Shown here one piece after another: positions 32,659 through 36,971 of a stretch of DNA of 36,971 nucleotides. A model generated the notes under the pieces. The model made no database searches, had not been told where the DNA came from, and saw only the letters and a program-made list of their open reading frames with translations. Source of the DNA: Saccharomonospora azurea NA-128 (GTDB taxonomy: Bacteria > Actinomycetota > Actinomycetes > Mycobacteriales > Pseudonocardiaceae); contig NZ_CM001466.1 of the NCBI RefSeq assembly GCF_000231055.2, positions 4,174,167 through 4,211,137 on the forward strand, read 5' to 3'. Both the position numbers and the translations under genes were made by a program. How positions within the stretch are numbered: position 1 is the first letter of the stretch; every line of letters begins with the position of its first letter.

Positions 32659-33647
32659 GACAGCACCTCACTCGACTGCCGGTCGAGCCAGCGGCGGTAG
32701 AAGAACGCGAACACCACGAGCATGGAGGCGATGAGCGCACCGTACGTCGCCGCGCCCGCGTAGTCCCGGATGCCCTGGAACGCGCGGTCGTAGGCCTCGG
32801 TGACCAAAATGTTCGTCGCCCCGCCGGGACCGCCGCCGGTGAGCATCGCGATGACGGCGAACTGGTTGAACGTCCAGATCGTGCCGAGCAGGATCACCGT
32901 CCCGGACACGGGTCGCAGGCCTGGCAGCGTCACGGCACGGAACCGCTGCCACGGTGTCGCACCGTCCACTTCGGCCGCCTCGTACAGGTCCTTCGGCACC
33001 GTCTGCAGCCCGCCGAGCAGCGCCACCATCATGAACGGCACGCCCAGCCAGACGTTGACGAGGATGACCGCGACCTTGGCGGCCGTCGGGTCGCCGAGCC
33101 AGTCCACGCTCGCGAAACCCAGCGCGTTCAACACCGAGTTGAGCACACCGCCCTCGGTGTTGAACATCAACCGCCACGCGAACGCGGCCACGAACGGCGG
33201 CACCGCCCACGGCAGGATCAGCAGCATCCGGTACACCGACCGGCCCCTCAAGGCCCGGTTCAGCAGCATCGCCAGCCCGAGCCCCAGCGAGTAGTGCAGC
33301 ACGACACAGGCGACCGTCCACACCAGCGTCCACACGAACCGCGAGTAGAACGCGCCCTCGACGCCGGAGAGCACGTCGATGTAGTTCCGCAGTCCGACGA
33401 ACTCGTACGTCGCCTCGATCTCGTTGACGCCGATCGTGCGCGCGCTGTTCATCTCGTTCGCGTTGGTCAGCGACAGGTAGACGCCCTGCACCAGCGGGTA
33501 GAACACCAGCACGGCCAGGACCACCACGACCGGGGCCACCATCGCCCACGCGTACCAATGCCTGCTCGCGGAATCGCGCAACCGCCCGCGGGGCGGCACC
33601 GGTGTCGGTGCCGCCCCGGCAGGGGAACGAACGGCCGTCGTCGTCAT
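32655..33647 (-). CDS. ABC sugar transporter permease (MalF-like)
   Basis: The 330-residue product has about six membrane helices with an N-terminal basic leader, and the EAA loop EAAEVDGATPWQRFRAVTLPGLRP (about 228-251). It overlaps both its upstream solute-binding-protein gene (33644-33647) and its downstream permease gene (32655-32658) by four bases each, so the three are translationally coupled. Confidence 0.93.
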   Translation of the reverse strand: MTTTAVRSPAGAAPTPVPPRGRLRDSASRHWYAWAMVAPVVVVLAVLVFYPLVQGVYLSLTNANEMNSARTIGVNEIEATYEFVGLRNYIDVLSGVEGAFYSRFVWTLVWTVACVVLHYSLGLGLAMLLNRALRGRSVYRMLLILPWAVPPFVAAFAWRLMFNTEGGVLNSVLNALGFASVDWLGDPTAAKVAVILVNVWLGVPFMMVALLGGLQTVPKDLYEAAEVDGATPWQRFRAVTLPGLRPVSGTVILLGTIWTFNQFAVIAMLTGGGPGGATNILVTEAYDRAFQGIRDYAGAATYGALIASMLVVFAFFYRRWLDRQSSEVLS

Positions 33648-34939
33648 GACTCGAAGCCCGGCACCGCGCCCGTGACCTTGCGCTGCGCCTGCGCCAATCC
33701 GTCCTCGACGGAGGCCTGACCACCGAGGATCTGCTCGTAGTACGGGCTGAACAGGTCGTACAGGGTGCCCGCACCCGGGGCGGCGGGGCGCGGCTTGGCC
33801 GACTCGATCGGCTCCTGGAACCCGGCGAGGATCTCGTTGTCCGTGACCTCGGGCTCCTCGTACACCGACGTGCGGGTGGGCAGCGTGTTGTTCTCGCTCG
33901 CCACGTACGCCTGGTTCTCGGGCCGGTTCATGAACTCGACGAACAGGTACGAGGCCGCGAGGTCGGGCGAACCCGCGTAGATCGTGTAGTTGTGGCCGCC
34001 CACGGGGCCGCCCTGGCCCTTCGGGCCCGCCGGGACCGGAGCGATGCCGAGGTCGTCCGCGTCCTCGAAGGCGTCACCGGACAGCGCGTCGGACACCGAC
34101 CAGGGCCCGTTGATGATCATGCTGACGGAGCCCTTCTTGAACCCGTCCTGCATGTTGTTGTACTTGTTCGCGCTGGTGTCGGTGGTGCCCACGCCGTCCG
34201 CGGTGAGTTCCTGCACGGTCTCGATCGCGGCCTTCACCTCGGGGCTGTCGATGGTGATGCGCTCGCCCTCGACGTCGACGTAGTCGCCGCCCTCGCCGTA
34301 GACGAAGGGCAGCAGGTAGTAGGAGTCGGCGTTGAGGAACACGCCCGTCGTGCCCGGCACCTTCTCTTCGAGCAGCTCGGCCGCGTCCCGCAGCTCCTCC
34401 CACGTGGCGGGCGGCTCGTCGATGCCGGCCTTGTCGAAGTGCTCCTTGTTGTAGAGCAGGGCGAGGGTGTCGGTCACCTGCGGGACGCCGTAGGTCTTGC
34501 CCTCGTAGACGTTGCTCTCCATCGGCACCGGCAGGTAGTCGTCGGCGCCGTCGAGTGCGACCGTGTCGTCGAGCGGTTGCAGGTAGCCCAGTGCCGCGAA
34601 GGTCGCCGTCCAGCCGACGTCGGAGCGCATGACGTCGGGGGCGCCGTCACCGTTCTGCGCGGCCGTCTTGAACTTGTCGTCCGACCCGTCGAACGGCACG
34701 TTGACGTAGTCGACCGTGATCTTCGGGTACTCCTCCTCGAACCGCTTGGCCAGTTCCTTGTAGGCCGGCGACTCGGTGGTGGCGTCCGAGGTGTCCCAGA
34801 AGGTGACGGTGCCCGTCACGGACTGCGGGTCGTTGGCCGCCTGGTCCGCGGCGTTGCTCTGGTCGTTGGCGGACTCGCCGCACGCGGTCACCGTCAGGGC
34901 GGTGGCCGCGGCGAGCGCCAGCACTCTCCTGCGTGTCAT
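33644..34939 (-). CDS. sugar-binding lipoprotein of an ABC transporter
   Basis: The 431-residue product has a lipoprotein signal peptide (MTRRRVLALAAATALTVTAC, lipobox Cys C20) and the family 1 solute-binding fold typical of maltose/alpha-glucoside binders (SVTGTVTFWDTS start, GYLQPLDD, YNKEHFDKAGI, GPWSVSDAL). It captures sugar outside and delivers it to the permeases. ATG 34939 has GGAGAG just upstream. First gene of the operon, with the candidate operator at 34989-35001 in front. Confidence 0.92.
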   Translation of the reverse strand: MTRRRVLALAAATALTVTACGESANDQSNAADQAANDPQSVTGTVTFWDTSDATTESPAYKELAKRFEEEYPKITVDYVNVPFDGSDDKFKTAAQNGDGAPDVMRSDVGWTATFAALGYLQPLDDTVALDGADDYLPVPMESNVYEGKTYGVPQVTDTLALLYNKEHFDKAGIDEPPATWEELRDAAELLEEKVPGTTGVFLNADSYYLLPFVYGEGGDYVDVEGERITIDSPEVKAAIETVQELTADGVGTTDTSANKYNNMQDGFKKGSVSMIINGPWSVSDALSGDAFEDADDLGIAPVPAGPKGQGGPVGGHNYTIYAGSPDLAASYLFVEFMNRPENQAYVASENNTLPTRTSVYEEPEVTDNEILAGFQEPIESAKPRPAAPGAGTLYDLFSPYYEQILGGQASVEDGLAQAQRKVTGAVPGFES

Positions 34940-34970
34940 GGCTCTCCTCGCTGAGAACAGGGTGCGCACG

Positions 34971-35001
34971 AAGGTAGCCGCGGTTGCCGCAAGGAAGCAA
35001 G
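34971..35001 (-). promoter_or_regulatory. promoter and LacI-type operator candidate of the sugar operon
   Basis: Minus-strand -35-like TTGCTT (34995-35000), 18-nt spacer, -10-like TACCTT (34971-34976). The -35 overlaps two GCAAG copies (34989-34993 and 34997-35001), which on the minus strand read CTTGC-N3-CTTGC. Streptomyces MalR sites use CTTGCAG repeats; the resemblance supports a LacI-type operator here. Confidence 0.5.
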
Positions 35002-35354
35002 AATCTTTCTGTAACTTTCAGGACTCCGTTGCAGGGGTGTGCCGAGCGGTCGGCGTCTTGCGGGCTCTCACCCGGCCGCCCCCATGCCTGTCGGCGCCTG
35101 GCGGGCCGGCGTCGCGATCCTCGTGTGCGTCGTGTCGTCCTGCTCCGATCGGTTCAGTCGACGCCGTGGAATGGCGGATCGAATGTGCATCAGCACACGC
35201 CGCGAAAATGTCCGACGAATTCAAGTAGTCGTTCGACGGTGTTTTGCCGCTGATTCGAGTTCTTCTTCGTGCTGTTGTGTCGTGCCGTGATGTCGTTGCA
35301 CCGTGGGCTCTCTCGCCGATCGCGGGATCACTGGGGAAATCTGGGAGGGTCATT
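35002..35354. other. 353-bp non-coding gap before the secreted peptidase gene
   Basis: Between the sugar promoter and GTG 35355 I see no supported gene. Its GC content falls in parts (35130-35290), consistent with regulatory sequence, but I find neither a clear riboswitch nor a terminator. GGAGG at 35344-35348 is the ribosome site of the next gene. Confidence 0.5.
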
Positions 35355-36257
35355 GTGGAAAAGTTGTCGTCAGCGAATCCGGGCACGCGGAAGTGGTTTG
35401 TGCCCGCGCAAATCGTGCTGATTCTGTCGATGGTTTTCGGCATTCTCGTCGGCGCGGTGGGAGTCGCGTCCGCGGCTCCGGCGACGGTGGGCAACACCGA
35501 CGGCGACGGGCTCAACGTCCGCAGTGGACCGAGCACGTCGAGTGCCGTGGTCGGCACGGTGTGGGACGGCACCGCGGTGGACATCTCGTGCCAGGCCCAG
35601 GGTGACGAGGTCACCAACACCCGCGGCTTCACGAGCGACCTGTGGGACTACGTGCCGAGCCTCGGTGGCTACGTCGCCGACGCCTACATGGCCACCGGCC
35701 ACGACTACCGCATTCCCGGTGTGCCGGACTGTGGCGACGACGGTGGCTCGGACGGGCGTCTGGTGCCGATCTCGCAGCACCAGGGTCAGCCCAACCACGG
35801 TGAGGACTGCGGGCCGACGAGTGTGGTCACCGCGTTGTTGGCGCTGGGGGTGACGCCGCGCTCGTGGGACCCCTCGTACCCGGTCGCGGCGATCAACCGG
35901 GCGAGGGCCGACATGGGCTACGACCCGAGCTGGAACGACCCGAACGTGCTCGGCACCAGTGAGGCCGACGTGGTGAGGGCGTTGGCGGCCAACGGCGTGC
36001 ACGCCACGACGCTGTGGGACTTCGACGCCGCCTTGGCGCACGTGCGGGGCGGACGGCCGGTGGTCATGGCGGGTGACATGAAGGACCTGCCGTGGTCGCC
36101 GCTGTCGACCCCGCACTTCCTGACTGTCGCGGGCTACGAGAACGGCGAGTACCTCGTGCTCGATCCGGCTTCCGACACGGTGGTGTACCGAGCCTCGGCG
36201 TCCGTGCTGTGGGCCTACTGGGACAACCGCCTCGGCCGGGCGGCCGTGGCGTTGTAA
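35355..36257 (+). CDS. secreted SH3b + C39-like cysteine peptidase
   Basis: The 300-residue product has a signal peptide (about 1-40, cleavage near ASA|AP), a bacterial SH3 domain (about 43-115, DGLNVRSGPSTSSAVV) that usually binds peptidoglycan, and a papain-like C39 domain with catalytic C152 in GEDCGPTS, H254 in PHFLTVAGY and D270. Likely substrate: a wall peptide or a secreted protein; C39 names in ABC transporters do not apply here because there is no ABC. GTG 35355 has GGAGG six bases upstream. Confidence 0.9.
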   Translation: MEKLSSANPGTRKWFVPAQIVLILSMVFGILVGAVGVASAAPATVGNTDGDGLNVRSGPSTSSAVVGTVWDGTAVDISCQAQGDEVTNTRGFTSDLWDYVPSLGGYVADAYMATGHDYRIPGVPDCGDDGGSDGRLVPISQHQGQPNHGEDCGPTSVVTALLALGVTPRSWDPSYPVAAINRARADMGYDPSWNDPNVLGTSEADVVRALAANGVHATTLWDFDAALAHVRGGRPVVMAGDMKDLPWSPLSTPHFLTVAGYENGEYLVLDPASDTVVYRASASVLWAYWDNRLGRAAVAL

Positions 36258-36632
36258 ACCACGCGGGACGCGTCGAGTGCGAGCAGCCGGTGCCGTTTCG
36301 TCTTGCATGGCGAGCCGGCATCGGCTGTTCTCAGTGCGACGCCCGCCCCGGACACCACGGCGATCGAGCGGGAGCGAGAACCGTATGCGCCTGCGCAGTC
36401 GATCTCCCCCAGATCGAGAGGTCCTCTGCTGAGCGAATTGAGCCTGCGTAGATTCTGGTCGGCAGTGTGCGGCAGGGCAGCCGCTTGAGGTGCCTCGGCT
36501 GGGGAGCTGTGGCGTCCGTACCTTCCCGATGGAGGCGCGGTTCACTCACGTTCGCACCACTTGTGATGCCACGGGGGTGCGCCCAGGCGGCAGGCCGCCT
36601 CTTTGTCCGCACCATTGACAGGTCGAAACGTG
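36258..36632. other. 375-bp non-coding gap, no supported gene
   Basis: Between the peptidase gene and the tRNA I see no convincing coding sequence, ribosome site or terminator. The open frames here are short and lack codon-position bias. Confidence 0.5.
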
Positions 36633-36706
36633 CGCCCCCGGCAGGACTCGAACCTGCGACCTAGAGATTAGAAGGCTCTTGCTCTATCCAGCTGAGCTAC
36701 GGAGGC
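36633..36706 (-). tRNA. tRNA-Arg (anticodon TCT)
   Basis: The reverse complement folds as a 74-nt cloverleaf with a discriminator G: acceptor GCCTCCG/CGGGGGC (one G-T pair), D arm GCTC...GAGC, anticodon loop CTTCTAA giving TCT (AGA codons), and T arm GCAGG...CCTGC with TTCGAGT. The lowest anticodon-stem pair is C-T (mismatch), otherwise canonical. CCA is not encoded. Confidence 0.92.
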
Positions 36707-36971
36707 TTGTGGCGACCGCTACGGTCACAGCACGTCACCCAAGCTTAGTCACCACTGCCTGGTTGATCGTCCGGTACTGGAGAATCGTTTCACCTCTCAC
36801 CCGGGTCAGTGACCGAATCTTCGCCCACGGTTAGCACAATCGTGATCAGTCCCGCCCGTAACACCCGCACTGTGACCGCCCTGTTCCCCTGGGTGATGAA
36901 TCCGTTCACCTGCGCCCGGCCCGAGCGGTCCGTGAGCGCCCTGCGCGGCGCGGGGACCGGTCGGGCCGGGC
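36707..36971. other. right-edge region, no confident gene
   Basis: An open frame starting at GTG 36842 or ATG 36896 runs off the right edge. It is too short and has no ribosome site or recognisable motif; it is not called. Confidence 0.4.

Noticed and set aside
35002-35354. Cyclic-di-AMP riboswitch before the secreted peptidase gene
   Set aside because: Such riboswitches precede wall hydrolases in actinobacteria, but I could not find its conserved blocks in the gap.
35018-35632. Minus-strand open frame over the start of the peptidase gene
   Set aside because: It crosses the signal-peptide coding sequence of a supported gene and has no motif.
36633-36706. tRNA-Arg as an integration site
   Set aside because: No integrase or direct repeat of the tRNA 3' end is visible in the window.
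36842-36971. Partial gene at the right edge
   Set aside because: Too short, no ribosome site or motif.

Overview
The window is high-GC DNA with tightly packed genes, many GTG starts and four-base ATGA/GTGA overlaps. The families (methyltransferase of the DUF574 type, FolP2-type dihydropteroate synthase, DUF3618/DUF4235/DUF4383/DUF2795 proteins, ClpC paralogue, CDGSH next to a haem-oxygenase-like iron enzyme) point to an actinomycete, most likely Pseudonocardiaceae (Saccharomonospora- or Amycolatopsis-like). That placement is inference from family content. No insertion sequence, phage module or CRISPR array is visible.

Region 1 (1-11.7 kb) is a surface-glycan region. It holds a glycosyltransferase fused to a GmhB-like heptose-bisphosphate phosphatase domain (cut by the left edge), a NodU/CmcH carbamoyltransferase, a UDP-glucuronate-decarboxylase-like SDR, a polysaccharide pyruvyl transferase, two GT2 enzymes, a ClpC-type unfoldase, and two convergent GT4-like enzymes. 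Together they could build a carbamoylated, pyruvylated, possibly heptose-containing glycan.

Region 2 (11.7-21.6 kb) is a set of small membrane and stress-type genes: DUF4383, an RsbW-like ATPase, a holin-like/DUF3618/DUF4235 operon, methyltransferase + CDGSH + iron-containing redox enzyme, an acidic anchored protein, DUF2795, a site-2 protease with CBS domains, an SDR and an SRPBCC protein. It also contains the remains of a hydrolase gene and a MocR-type gene that look fused by a deletion.

Regions 1 and 2 share a promoter-like motif, GTTT-N15/16-GGGTA (the actinobacterial SigB/SigF type), found by eye in front of twelve genes. In six of them the motif ends 10-13 nt before the start codon. 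I saw none in region 3. This is the main observation: most of a 20-kb stretch, including the glycan cluster, may be one general-stress regulon.

Region 3 (21.6-37 kb) holds FolP2, a DesK/DesR-like two-component system divergent from an ABC exporter, a DUF574 methyltransferase, a nucleoside deaminase, a broken Nudix gene, a methionine aminopeptidase divergent from a small XRE regulator with two matching operator-like palindromes between them, a complete LacI-regulated alpha-glucoside uptake operon (binding protein, two permeases, GH13 enzyme, repressor), a secreted SH3-C39-like peptidase and a tRNA-Arg(TCT). Starts, promoters and motifs were read by hand; no homology search was run.
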